NCBI GenBank assembly: GCA_964550845.1
Contig: CAZKAD010000023.1
Span: 1-13,941 of the forward strand
Origin: CAYTKU01 sp964550845
GTDB taxonomy: Bacteria; Patescibacteriota; Patescibacteriia; Magasanikbacterales; UBA922
Reading direction: 5' to 3'
Length of the DNA: 13,941 nt
The notes beneath the pieces were generated by a model that worked only from the letters and a program-made list of their open reading frames with translations, was not told where the DNA came from and searched no databases. How positions within the stretch are numbered: position 1 is the stretch's first letter; each line of letters opens with the position of its first letter. The position numbers and the translations under genes were made by a program. Below, in pieces: positions 6,547 to 12,996 of the stretch.

Positions 6547-6690
6547 TCAATCATCAAAATGAGAAGAACTATCAAGTTCTTCCAAGACTTTGGCCAGCTC
6601 TGGTGGTGGTTCTACATGCTTCATAGGTCTTTCTGATTCAAGAGCTACGAACGTATTTTCCGGGTTATATTCTGGTCGAAATTCAGACAT
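6547..6690 (-). CDS. possible small acidic protein, 47 residues
   Basis: A short frame starting MSEFRPEYNPENTF, continuing with a Pro/Glu-rich middle (VEPPPELAKVLEEL) and ending SSSHFDD. I recognise no family. The composition (few hydrophobic residues, amphipathic KVLEEL, no rare-codon clusters) looks like a real soluble peptide rather than random AT-rich translation. It fills the otherwise empty stretch between the tRNA gene and the terminator of the next minus-strand gene. It would end at TGA, the only gene here to do so; reading through that TGA adds 13 largely hydrophobic residues before a TAG at 6508. There is no Shine-Dalgarno, as for its neighbours, and only weak promoter-like boxes upstream. 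It may be co-transcribed with the tRNA. Confidence 0.45.
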   Translation of the reverse strand: MSEFRPEYNPENTFVALESERPMKHVEPPPELAKVLEELDSSSHFDD

Positions 6691-6767
6691 ATGGTTACAT
6701 TTCAATATACTTTTATCCTATACCTTTTGAACGGAAAAATCAAATCCGCCCTCCTTATACCTATTAT

Positions 6768-6813
6768 AAAAAAAGACCCCTGTGGCAAATTTATAGTTCA
6801 CCACTGGGGTCTT
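6768..6813 (-). terminator. terminator of the secreted helical protein gene
   Basis: On the minus strand AAGACCCC (6813-6806) pairs with GGGGTCTT (6780-6773). After one mismatch an inner GTGG/CCAC extends the stem, with a large loop. The tail is a run of Ts. It starts about 10 bases after the stop of the gene at 6824. Confidence 0.88.
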
Positions 6814-6823
6814 CCCTTGCTTT

Positions 6824-7255
6824 TTAGTGTTTCATTCCCTTCCACATCATACCTCCTTTTTTCTGCATTCTTTCACCCTGAGATTCCATAAACTGCATTC
6901 TCTGATCAGCTTGTGCCTGCGTAATAACTCCTGCTGTAACCAAGGCTTTCAAGCGTTCCTCGTGGTGTTTTTTCCTTTCAGCTTGAAGTTTTACTTTGAG
7001 ATCAGCCTCACTTATTCCTTTTTCCAGAGCCAATTCTTTTAATCCCTTTCCCTCGGCCCATGCAGCTTTGACTTCACTGATTTCGATTCCGAGGATATTT
7101 GCTTGATTTTCAAACATGGTTTGATGATGCTTGGCCACTTCTTCTGGAGAAATATTTTTTCCCCACATGCCATGCGCGGAGACTACACTTGCCCCCAAGA
7201 GCGAAAGTGCTACGGCAGACACAGCTAACCCTGGTACAAGATATTTTGACTTCAT
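6824..7255 (-). CDS. secreted His/Met-rich helical protein (DUF2680/YckD-like)
   Basis: A 143-residue exported protein. Residues 1-27 form a signal peptide (MKSKY, hydrophobic core, cleavage after VSA). The mature chain is short and helical: ANILGIEISEVKAAWAEGKG (52-71), then LKELALEKGISEADLKVKLQ (72-91), a charged helix, and AGVITQAQADQRM (108-120). This LGIxxxEVKxAxAEGKxLxELAxEKGI pattern with a following VITQAQAD segment resembles DUF2680/YckD-type secreted proteins of Gram-positive and candidate-phyla bacteria; the function of that group is not known to me. Both ends are rich in possible metal ligands: HGMWGK, HHQTMF, KKHHEE and a C-terminal MMWKGMKH. CpxP/Spy-like periplasmic chaperones are an alternative comparison, but I see no LTxxQ motif. 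The gene is preceded by two palindromes and lies 115 bases after the YceI-domain gene, with a hairpin between. Stop is TAA. Confidence 0.78.
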   Translation of the reverse strand: MKSKYLVPGLAVSAVALSLLGASVVSAHGMWGKNISPEEVAKHHQTMFENQANILGIEISEVKAAWAEGKGLKELALEKGISEADLKVKLQAERKKHHEERLKALVTAGVITQAQADQRMQFMESQGERMQKKGGMMWKGMKH

Positions 7256-7288
7256 AGATATTGAACTAAATAATAAAATTTGTATCCC

Positions 7289-7318
7289 CTCCTCAGAGGA
7301 GAAAAGAATTCTTTTTCT
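7289..7318. promoter_or_regulatory. paired palindromes upstream of the secreted protein gene (possible operator)
   Basis: CTCCTC-A-GAGGAG (7289-7301) is a perfect 6+1+6 palindrome. It is followed directly by the perfect 14-base palindrome AAAAGAATTCTTTT (7302-7315), which extends imperfectly to GAG and CTC. They lie 34-63 bases before the ATG at 7255, where a promoter or operator would be, but I could not assign clear -35/-10 boxes around them. Confidence 0.45.
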
Positions 7319-7344
7319 CTCTATCTATTACTACAAAAGATCAT

Positions 7345-7369
7345 CAAAAAATATTTCACTCACAGAGTG
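7345..7369 (-). terminator. weak terminator after the YceI-domain gene
   Basis: On the minus strand CACTC (7369-7365) pairs with GAGTG (7361-7357) around a three-base loop. It starts right after the TAA of the YceI gene and is followed by a run of six Ts after a short AAATA. The stem is only five base pairs, so readthrough into the next gene is likely. Confidence 0.5.
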
Positions 7370-7370
7370 T

Positions 7371-8060
7371 TTAGACTTTTTCAGCGACAAAATTGATAAT
7401 GAGTTTGACTTCATCTTCTACACTGGCCACAAAAGGCACACTCGGTATACTGATATCAAAATCCTTGTACAATACAGTAGTCTCCCCTTTTCCACTGATC
7501 TGATTTTCTTCTACCTTCATCGTGATATCAAAAGTCACTGGTTTTGTGATTCCGGCAATACGAAGACCGCCAGTAACTTTGAATGAAACCGTATCACCGA
7601 CGGTAATATTTTCTGGTAACCCTACCAAACTGGTTGGAACAAACTCAATAAATTCATATTCATCTTTGTCAGATTGGAGAATAGCACGGCCAATCGCAGC
7701 ATTGCGACTCGCACTATCGGTTTTGAGAGTTCGTGCATTGACTTTTATGATGCCCAGTTCTGATTGATTTGGATTTTTGGTATTGAGCACCAGCTCTCCT
7801 TGCAAGTTGCTGGTGGTTCCTACTACCAGAAAATCCTCTCCTCGCAAAACCTCAGCAATTTCAAATTGCGCCACAGATTTTTCACTCGAAATACGATACA
7901 CCGCTTCATCCGGATTCGTTGATACTGGGGTATTACTGCTCGTTGTGGTAGCAGTTTCAGTTGGAGGTGGCAGGGGTCTCAGCATATACGAGGCAAAGGC
8001 TGCACCAATAATTCCCAAAACTACAATTCCTCCCAAAAGCTTTTTTGTTGTCGAACTCAT
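7371..8060 (-). CDS. membrane-anchored YceI-domain protein
   Basis: A 229-residue protein with one N-terminal hydrophobic segment (about 8-27), a Pro/Thr/Ser-rich linker (28-50), and a YceI domain from about 52 to the end. Family features are the opening strand YRISSEKSVAQFEI, the segment NARTLKTDSASRNAAIGRAIL (108-128), GDTVSFKVTGGLRIAGITKPVTFDI (155-179), and the closing strands with YKDFDISIP. YceI proteins form a lipocalin-like beta barrel that in several bacteria binds isoprenoid lipids such as polyprenol or quinone. Here the domain is tethered outside the membrane instead of being a free periplasmic protein. The gene starts 21 bases after the stop of the membrane protein gene, with only an A-rich spacer and no Shine-Dalgarno, so it belongs to the sigma-factor operon. 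Stop is TAA. Confidence 0.88.
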   Translation of the reverse strand: MSSTTKKLLGGIVVLGIIGAAFASYMLRPLPPPTETATTTSSNTPVSTNPDEAVYRISSEKSVAQFEIAEVLRGEDFLVVGTTSNLQGELVLNTKNPNQSELGIIKVNARTLKTDSASRNAAIGRAILQSDKDEYEFIEFVPTSLVGLPENITVGDTVSFKVTGGLRIAGITKPVTFDITMKVEENQISGKGETTVLYKDFDISIPSVPFVASVEDEVKLIINFVAEKV

Positions 8061-8081
8061 ACATTTTTTTTTAATAAATAA

Positions 8082-8849
8082 CTAGTGAACAAATTCAATA
8101 AACAGAGGCTGCCCTGGCAACATATCTGGCATTGGTCTTTTTGGCATTCTCTTCTGTTCAATTTTTCTCATGCCCAGAGCCTCAATTTTATTATTTTTTT
8201 TATTCCCAATAACGATTACTTCGTCCCCCAGAACAAACTTCGCCCCACGAGGAAACTTGGTATAGGGTGTAACCACAACAGTATACACTTCCTCAAAACG
8301 ATTTTGAAGCATAAAATCTTTTTCATGAATTTCAATGATCATACCAGGATGTATCTGCTGATTTTTGCGGTGACCAAATTTTTCATAAAGTGGATACGCT
8401 ACCGGAGTACGATGATGCTGTGAATATTCCAAAATACCCTTGTGCACTCCCAAAGAACGAAGAAAAAGACTTCCACCCACTACCACAACAGCGATAAAAA
8501 TTGCAGAAAATACCAGTGGTCTTTGGTAAGCAAAGGCATAGCGCCTGACAAGTACTTGCAGAATAAAAAGAAATCCCAGCACCATTACTATGAGGAACCA
8601 CGGAAGGGATTTTACAAAAATATAGGCACCGTCTAAACCAAATGATGGAATAGACCACAGATCACTTTCATCCAAAATAAACAAAGCAAAACTTCCAATA
8701 TACAATGTGATCAAAAAAACAATGACAACACCCAAAACAAACAGGAGTGTTTTCAAAATAAAATGCCACCTTGGTTTCATTTTGGTCTGCCCTTTTTCTA
8801 TCAAGGTAAGGACTCTACTTTTCAGTGAATTGTTGGTATTATTTTCCAT
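8082..8849 (-). CDS. three-TM membrane protein, candidate anti-sigma factor
   Basis: A 255-residue membrane protein of unknown family. Residues 1-29 are a polar, basic cytoplasmic segment. Three hydrophobic segments follow at about 30-59, 82-102 and 111-131. The C-terminal region (about 135-255) shows a small beta-rich domain: HPGMIIEIHEKDFMLQ, then VYTVVVTPYTKF, then LGDEVIVIGNKKNNKIEALGMRKI, an OB-like pattern similar to DUF5666-type domains. A basic Pro/Met tail ends it. The ATG at 8849 overlaps the sigma-factor stop by 11 bases; a TTG at 8870 is a less likely start. Sigma genes are often followed and overlapped by their membrane anti-sigma factor, so that role is a reasonable inference, but I see no zinc-binding HxxxCxxC anti-sigma motif. 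It is the only gene here ending in TAG. Confidence 0.8.
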   Translation of the reverse strand: MENNTNNSLKSRVLTLIEKGQTKMKPRWHFILKTLLFVLGVVIVFLITLYIGSFALFILDESDLWSIPSFGLDGAYIFVKSLPWFLIVMVLGFLFILQVLVRRYAFAYQRPLVFSAIFIAVVVVGGSLFLRSLGVHKGILEYSQHHRTPVAYPLYEKFGHRKNQQIHPGMIIEIHEKDFMLQNRFEEVYTVVVTPYTKFPRGAKFVLGDEVIVIGNKKNNKIEALGMRKIEQKRMPKRPMPDMLPGQPLFIEFVH

Positions 8850-9405
8850 ATTCAGGAGTTTGAGAAGCAATTGTTTTTTTTATTGAGAGCTTGGCACGCC
8901 TCAGACGCACTCCAACCGTGGACGGAGGGATTTTCAAAATTTCAGCAATTTCTGTGTACCCGAGTTGTTCAAAATAATATAAGACGAGTATTTCACGATA
9001 TTTGGGAGAAACTTCTTGCAAATGTTTTTCGAGCATTTCTTTGAGTTCTTTTTGTTCAAAATCTTTGGCTGAATTTTCTTTGGCGACCAGATGAGGAAAA
9101 AGTGTATCTACTTCAAATAGTGGCAATGATTCTTTTCCTTTTTTCTTAATAACATTGATAAATTCATTGTGGGCAATACGATAGAGCCACGATGAAAACT
9201 TTTTACTGGTGTCAAACTGTTGAATATTGGTATATGATTTCAAAAATATCACCTGCACTGCATCTTCCCCGTCTTCATAGCCAAACAAAAATTTCCGCGC
9301 ATAGCGCAGCATTTTTTCTTCATAACGTTCTACCAAAATACCAAAAGCTTCGGTTTCACCCTTTTGAACTTTTTTGACGATATCTTCATCAGTTATATCT
9401 GGCAT
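8839..9405 (-). CDS. RNA polymerase sigma factor, sigma-70 family, ECF-like
   Basis: A 188-residue alternative sigma factor with regions 2 and 4 only, the ECF layout. Region 2 covers about 20-90: FGILVERYEEKMLRYARKFL, then DGEDAVQVIFLKSY (45-58) for core binding, and FSSWLYRIAHNEFINVIKK (70-88), where the -10 element is melted and read. A short acidic linker follows. Region 4 (about 124-178) contains LPxKYREI-like SPKYREILVLYYFEQLGYTEIAEIL and the recognition helix PPSTVGVRLRRAKLSIKK for the -35 element. The overlapping membrane gene suggests regulated release from the membrane. Its own -10-like box, TATTAT, lies about 9 bases before the ATG, so its mRNA may be nearly leaderless. It heads the module with the membrane protein and YceI genes. 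Stop is TAA. Confidence 0.93.
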   Translation of the reverse strand: MPDITDEDIVKKVQKGETEAFGILVERYEEKMLRYARKFLFGYEDGEDAVQVIFLKSYTNIQQFDTSKKFSSWLYRIAHNEFINVIKKKGKESLPLFEVDTLFPHLVAKENSAKDFEQKELKEMLEKHLQEVSPKYREILVLYYFEQLGYTEIAEILKIPPSTVGVRLRRAKLSIKKTIASQTPEYGK

Positions 9406-9414
9406 ATGCTATAT

Positions 9415-9420
9415 ATAATA
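9415..9420 (-). promoter_or_regulatory. possible -10 box just before the sigma-factor start
   Basis: TATTAT (minus strand, 9420-9415) ends 9 bases before the ATG at 9405, within the AT-rich run TATTATATATAGC. No convincing -35 box is spaced correctly, so the promoter may be read by an alternative sigma factor, possibly the product itself. Confidence 0.35.
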
Positions 9421-9463
9421 CAGTACTCTAGGGAATATTATTTCATTTTTCAATTCTTGAAGC

Positions 9464-9497
9464 AAAAAAATACTCCGCTCTCTGGAGTATTTTTTTT
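9464..9497. terminator. terminator between the FAD oxidoreductase and sigma-factor genes
   Basis: TACTCC (9471-9476) and GGAGTA (9484-9489) pair around a seven-base loop, extended by flanking A and T runs into a long stem. It follows the stop of the FAD oxidoreductase gene directly and can also act on the opposite strand. Confidence 0.9.
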
Positions 9498-10929
9498 ACA
9501 TTTTTCTCCGTTTTTCTCTCGGATGAAAGGTTTGAGGAACCTTGCAAGTCCCATTATGGGGATCAAAAATAGATTTTTTGAGCTTTTCTCCAGCCAAAAT
9601 ACGCCCAATACGCTCGGCTCCAGCAATCGATGGCAAAATTCCTACCCCATTGCATCCAAGGTTATAGAGGAGTACAGAGTTGCAGGGCTCTACCCCCACA
9701 CAGCGTATACCATTGGCAGTATACCCCATCAGTCCATGCCATTTGAATTTATACTGAATTTTTTTCTTAGGTGAATGTTTATAATTTTTACGCAAAAAAA
9801 TATCAATGGCTGTTTGTGCCTCTTCTGGATAGGGATGTTCTTTTTTGTAATTATTGGTATCATCCATCAGCGATTCTGGGCCGCCAAGACAAATCAAATT
9901 GTGCGATTCATTCTTTTCATTTTCAAAGGGTCGACGAGTCAAATAAAAATACGACTCGGCCTGTTGGATGTCAGTTGGGTCTTCGAGATGATCAGGCAAA
10001 TAACTAATCGCCACAGGGGGTTCATCTCTCTCTTCGAGGTATCCTGCCATATATCCAACCGCACCGAGCACCATATCGTGAAATTTGGTATTAATATCTG
10101 CACTACTGCCAGTATTGATAATATTCAATTGTTCAAATCCATTGGTACACAAAACAACACGTTCAGTCAAAACAAATTTTCCTTCAATTTCGAGCAGTGC
10201 TGTTTTTTCTCGCAAAATAACTTGACTGACAGGCGCATGTTCATAAAGAGTAAACCTCTCCGGATACTGCGACAGCAAATATCCAGCGAGTTCTTCGGTA
10301 AAAAGAGCACTATTGAGACAGCCTTTTTGCTTGAGAAGCGTGGCAATAAAATGTTTGTTGTCTGTTTCGAGAAGTGACAGAATATCCTTATGAGGAACAA
10401 GGCTATAACAGTCTTTGAATTCTTTGGGAATATCTTTGAGACACTCGGCTTCTTTGGCAATGAGCATGGACTCAGCTGTTATACCAGCTTTCTTTTGGTA
10501 GGCAATATCTTTGAGATGAATCAAAATCTCTTCGAGAGAACCGCAACCAGCATATCCTGTAAAGGTCTGCATCGGTGTTTCGAGCTTGGCTTCTTTATAT
10601 ATTTTTTCGAGCAGTTCCCAGGCACCATTCACTGCCATTTGGGCATCAGCTGCGAGTGGCAAACCAAATTCTTGGACAATATCAGAAAAAGGACGCTCAA
10701 AATAACTGGCAAGTTGCCCGGCATTGTGCCCCGTGGCGCCATGTGCAACTTTGTGCCCCTCGACCAGCATGACATTCTTCTTGGTCTGTTTCAAAATAAA
10801 ATACGCCGTGACCACTCCTGCAATTCCCCCACCAACAATAGCAATATCTGTTTTGGCATCATCAAGCAAAAGAGAAACCGGACGGACACGGTTCAGTTGA
10901 AACAACCAGGGAGAAGTATTTTGGAACAT
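9496..10929 (-). CDS. FAD-dependent oxidoreductase, DAO family
   Basis: A 477-residue flavoprotein of the D-amino-acid oxidase (DAO) superfamily. The N-terminal segment SPWLFQLNR precedes the FAD-binding Rossmann fold: TDIAIVGGGIAGVVTAYF with GGGIAG at 33-38, the acidic end of strand 2 at VMLVEG, and GATGHNAGQL, typical of the family. A C-terminal FAD segment follows with KWHGLMGYTANGIRCVG and LYNLGCNGVGILPSIAGAERIGRIL. The middle substrate-binding part is not distinctive, so an amino acid or other amine donor is only a guess. Related proteins oxidise glycine, sarcosine or glycerol-3-phosphate. I chose the ATG at 10929, 30 bases after the -10 box; a TTG at 10998 would begin upstream of the promoter. 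No signal peptide or membrane segment is seen. Single-gene unit, divergent from the helicase gene, no Shine-Dalgarno, TAA stop. Confidence 0.88.
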   Translation of the reverse strand: MFQNTSPWLFQLNRVRPVSLLLDDAKTDIAIVGGGIAGVVTAYFILKQTKKNVMLVEGHKVAHGATGHNAGQLASYFERPFSDIVQEFGLPLAADAQMAVNGAWELLEKIYKEAKLETPMQTFTGYAGCGSLEEILIHLKDIAYQKKAGITAESMLIAKEAECLKDIPKEFKDCYSLVPHKDILSLLETDNKHFIATLLKQKGCLNSALFTEELAGYLLSQYPERFTLYEHAPVSQVILREKTALLEIEGKFVLTERVVLCTNGFEQLNIINTGSSADINTKFHDMVLGAVGYMAGYLEERDEPPVAISYLPDHLEDPTDIQQAESYFYLTRRPFENEKNESHNLICLGGPESLMDDTNNYKKEHPYPEEAQTAIDIFLRKNYKHSPKKKIQYKFKWHGLMGYTANGIRCVGVEPCNSVLLYNLGCNGVGILPSIAGAERIGRILAGEKLKKSIFDPHNGTCKVPQTFHPREKRRKM

Positions 10930-10959
10930 AAGGCAAGAGCGTATTAAAAGAGTCGATGT

Positions 10960-10968
10960 AGTATAGCA
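10960..10968 (-). promoter_or_regulatory. extended -10 promoter for the FAD oxidoreductase
   Basis: The minus strand reads TGC-TATACT, the same box and flank as before ftsE: positions 10959-10982 match 6357-6381 apart from one T in a T-run. The -35 region is weak. The transcript should begin near 10953, about 24 bases before the ATG. Confidence 0.6.
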
Positions 10969-11001
10969 TATTTTTTGAGTTTTTTGGAGACGAGACAAAG
11001 A

Positions 11002-11030
11002 TTGACATTTTCCTCACTTTCAGGTATACT
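11002..11030 (+). promoter_or_regulatory. sigma70 promoter for the DEAD-box helicase
   Basis: TTGACA (11002-11007) and TATACT (11025-11030) are spaced by 17 bases, a near-perfect housekeeping promoter. Transcription should start near 11037, leaving a leader of about 90 bases before the ATG at 11126. Confidence 0.85.
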
Positions 11031-11052
11031 TCCGAGTCAATTTATACTTCGT

Positions 11053-11088
11053 ACTTGATTCAAGTGAATATCTTCACAGGGCTGTGAA
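11053..11088 (+). promoter_or_regulatory. structured 5' leader of the helicase mRNA
   Basis: Three inverted repeats follow each other in the leader: ACTTGA-T-TCAAGT (11053-11065), GTGAA-TATC-TTCAC (11064-11077) and TTCACA-GGGC-TGTGAA (11073-11088). The second shares bases with both neighbours, so the hairpins cannot all form together. This could be a temperature- or protein-responsive leader, as known for cold-shock helicase mRNAs; that function is inference. Confidence 0.45.
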
Positions 11089-11125
11089 TTTCTTCGATAG
11101 GGTCATGTGCGTAAATTTTACCACT

Positions 11126-12883
11126 ATGACCACGTTTTCGAGTCTGGGCCTACGCCCTGAAATTCTCGCGTCCCTTGTAAAAATGGGATTTGAGACTCCT
11201 ACTGAGATCCAATCTCAAGCGATCCCACACATTTTGAACTCTCGCCAAGACCTGATCGCCTTGGCCCAAACCGGTACTGGAAAAACCGGTGCTTTTAGTT
11301 TGCCCGTGCTGTCACGAGTAGATGAGACGCTCAAACGCCCACAGGTCCTCATCCTCTGCCCAACACGCGAATTGTGTTTGCAGATTAGTAAAGATATCAA
11401 GGCATTTTTATCCGATCTCCCTGCTATAAAGGTCGCTGCGATCTATGGCGGCGATAGCTATGTCACCCAGCACAATGCTCTGTTTGCAGGACCACAAATC
11501 ATTGTTGGAACACCAGGACGCACCCTCGACATGGTCAATCGTGGTACTCTCAAACTTGAAAGTATCTCTTGGCTCATTCTCGACGAAGCAGATGAAATGC
11601 TCAAAATGGGATTCAAAGAAGAACTCGATGCGATTTTGAAAACCTCTCCTGCGGGCAAACAAACACTGCTTTTTTCTGCTACCATGGATAGAACCGTTGA
11701 ACGCATTGCTCGTGATTACATGAAAGATCCAAAAGAAATTACCACTTCTGCTCGCAATCAGGGATCAGCCACGATCAATCACGAATATTATCTCGTCCAA
11801 GCGCGTGATAAATACGAGACACTCAAACGCCTCCTCGATGTCCATCCTGACATCTACGGCATTATCTTTTGTAATACGCGTGTAGAAACCCAGTACATCG
11901 CCAGTAAACTCATCAATGAAAAATATACAGCTGCAGCCATTAGTGGAGAACTTTCCCAAGGTCAACGCGAACAAGTCATGGCCCAATTTCGCAGTCGCCA
12001 AATCCGCATTCTCGTGGCTACGGACGTCGCTGCTCGTGGAATCGATGTCAAAGAACTCAGCCACGTCATCCACTACGGCCTCCCAACCAAGTACGATCAC
12101 TATACCCACCGCAGTGGACGTACTGGTCGTGCTGGGAGTACTGGAACTTCAATTGCGATTATTCACTCGCGTGAAACCTACTTACTCAAAATGATTGCGA
12201 GCAAAACCGGTATTACTTTTCAAAATAAAAAAATCCCAACGGCCAAAGATATTTGCAATGCCCAGCTCCTCAACATGATTGAAAAAATTACCGAAACCAA
12301 ACCTGATCCGGTTGATCTGACGCCCTACCTCCCCGTCATTGAAGAAAAACTTTCACACCTGAGCCGCGAAGAATTGATCCATCACCTCGTAGCCGAAGAA
12401 ATGAGTCGTTTTATCAACTTCTACAAAAACCTTCCAGATATTCATACTCCAACAGTGCGAGAAGTGGCGCCAAGTCCATTCAAGAAAAATGAACTCTTTG
12501 GCAAACAACCATATTCAAATGAAAACATGACCCGCCTCAAACTCAATATTGGACGCATGCATGGTTTCAATGTGCCAAAACTCTTTGAAGTAGTAAATTC
12601 ACAGAGAAATATCAAAGGCATCCAAATCGGAGATATCAAACTCGAAAGTGATCACACCTTTGTCGAGATCGACAAAACCCGCACCACGATGTTCATCAAT
12701 GCTCTCAATAACAAAAATGTAATGGGAGTAAATATCAAAGTTCAGCTCGCCGAAGCAAATCCACCAAAAGCAACATATACTCCCTCGGCTCCTGTGTCAG
12801 CAGAAACATCATCTCCACGGTCCAAAAGTTTTGCTCCGCGAATGCGAGGCAAAGAAAAAGGAAAGTTTAAGAAGAAATACTAA
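11126..12883 (+). CDS. deaD: DEAD-box ATP-dependent RNA helicase, DeaD/CsdA type
   Basis: A 585-residue RNA helicase that unwinds RNA during ribosome assembly, mRNA decay or cold adaptation. All core motifs are present: Q motif around GFETPTEIQ (21-29), motif I AQTGTGKT (47-54), Ia PTREL (79-83), Ib TPGR (129-132), II DEAD (153-156), III SAT (184-186), IV IIFCNTR (246-252), V TDVAARGID (299-307) and VI HRSGRTGR (328-335). After a helical linker, residues of about 468-543 match the DbpA/CsdA RNA-binding domain (LKLNIGRMHGFNVPKLFEVV, then IGDIKLESDHTFVEID). The C-terminal tail is basic, ending KGKFKKKY. Length and C-terminal domain fit DeaD/CsdA better than RhlE or RhlB. I chose the ATG at 11126 because MTTFSSLGL begins the family homology; a GTG at 11084 and an ATG at 11105 are in frame. 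It has a strong promoter, structured leader and terminator. Confidence 0.95.
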   Translation: MTTFSSLGLRPEILASLVKMGFETPTEIQSQAIPHILNSRQDLIALAQTGTGKTGAFSLPVLSRVDETLKRPQVLILCPTRELCLQISKDIKAFLSDLPAIKVAAIYGGDSYVTQHNALFAGPQIIVGTPGRTLDMVNRGTLKLESISWLILDEADEMLKMGFKEELDAILKTSPAGKQTLLFSATMDRTVERIARDYMKDPKEITTSARNQGSATINHEYYLVQARDKYETLKRLLDVHPDIYGIIFCNTRVETQYIASKLINEKYTAAAISGELSQGQREQVMAQFRSRQIRILVATDVAARGIDVKELSHVIHYGLPTKYDHYTHRSGRTGRAGSTGTSIAIIHSRETYLLKMIASKTGITFQNKKIPTAKDICNAQLLNMIEKITETKPDPVDLTPYLPVIEEKLSHLSREELIHHLVAEEMSRFINFYKNLPDIHTPTVREVAPSPFKKNELFGKQPYSNENMTRLKLNIGRMHGFNVPKLFEVVNSQRNIKGIQIGDIKLESDHTFVEIDKTRTTMFINALNNKNVMGVNIKVQLAEANPPKATYTPSAPVSAETSSPRSKSFAPRMRGKEKGKFKKKY

Positions 12884-12885
12884 GC

Positions 12886-12914
12886 TTGACAAATTTTATA
12901 AAAAGAGATAAAGT
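12886..12914 (+). promoter_or_regulatory. promoter-like boxes right after the helicase stop
   Basis: TTGACA (12886-12891) begins three bases after the helicase TAA. It is followed after 17 bases by TAAAGT (12909-12914), with four of six -10 matches. A start near 12921 would give a transcript made of the hairpins at 12923-12991. Confidence 0.45.
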
Positions 12915-12920
12915 ATAAAT

Positions 12921-12996
12921 GTCTTAGGGTTGTTGTCATACAACTTTAAGGGCACTACATCCGAGAGCAACCTTTCTAACAGAGGGTTGCTTTTTT
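12921..12996 (+). ncRNA. candidate small RNA or structured 3' region of the helicase mRNA
   Basis: About 75 bases with two hairpins and no reading frame. CTTAGGGTTGT (12923-12933) pairs over 11 positions, two of them G-U, with ACAACTTTAAG (12940-12950) around the loop TGTCAT. After a 15-base linker the terminator hairpin follows. The first arm can instead pair with the terminator's left arm: GGTTGTT (12928-12934) with AGCAACC (12966-12972). With the promoter boxes just upstream this looks like an independent short RNA, but it may be only the processed 3' end of the helicase transcript. I know no RNA family that matches. Confidence 0.4.
12966..12996 (+). terminator. terminator of the helicase gene and candidate small RNA
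   Basis: AGCAACC (12966-12972) pairs with GGTTGCT (12985-12991), followed by a run of six Ts. The T-run overlaps the stop codon of the convergent NYN gene at 12995-12997. The minus strand lacks a T-run after the hairpin, so it serves the plus strand only. Confidence 0.9.

Noticed and set aside
6034..6636. A 200-codon plus-strand open frame
   Set aside because: It runs antisense through ftsE, the ftsE promoter, a terminator and the tRNA gene, so it cannot be a real gene.
9775..10947. Several plus-strand frames of 78-200 codons
   Set aside because: All antisense to the FAD oxidoreductase; Cys/Phe/Ile-rich translations typical of shadows.
10930..10998. Upstream TTG start for the FAD oxidoreductase
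   Set aside because: It would begin upstream of the -10 box at 10960-10965; the ATG at 10929 fits the family N-terminus.
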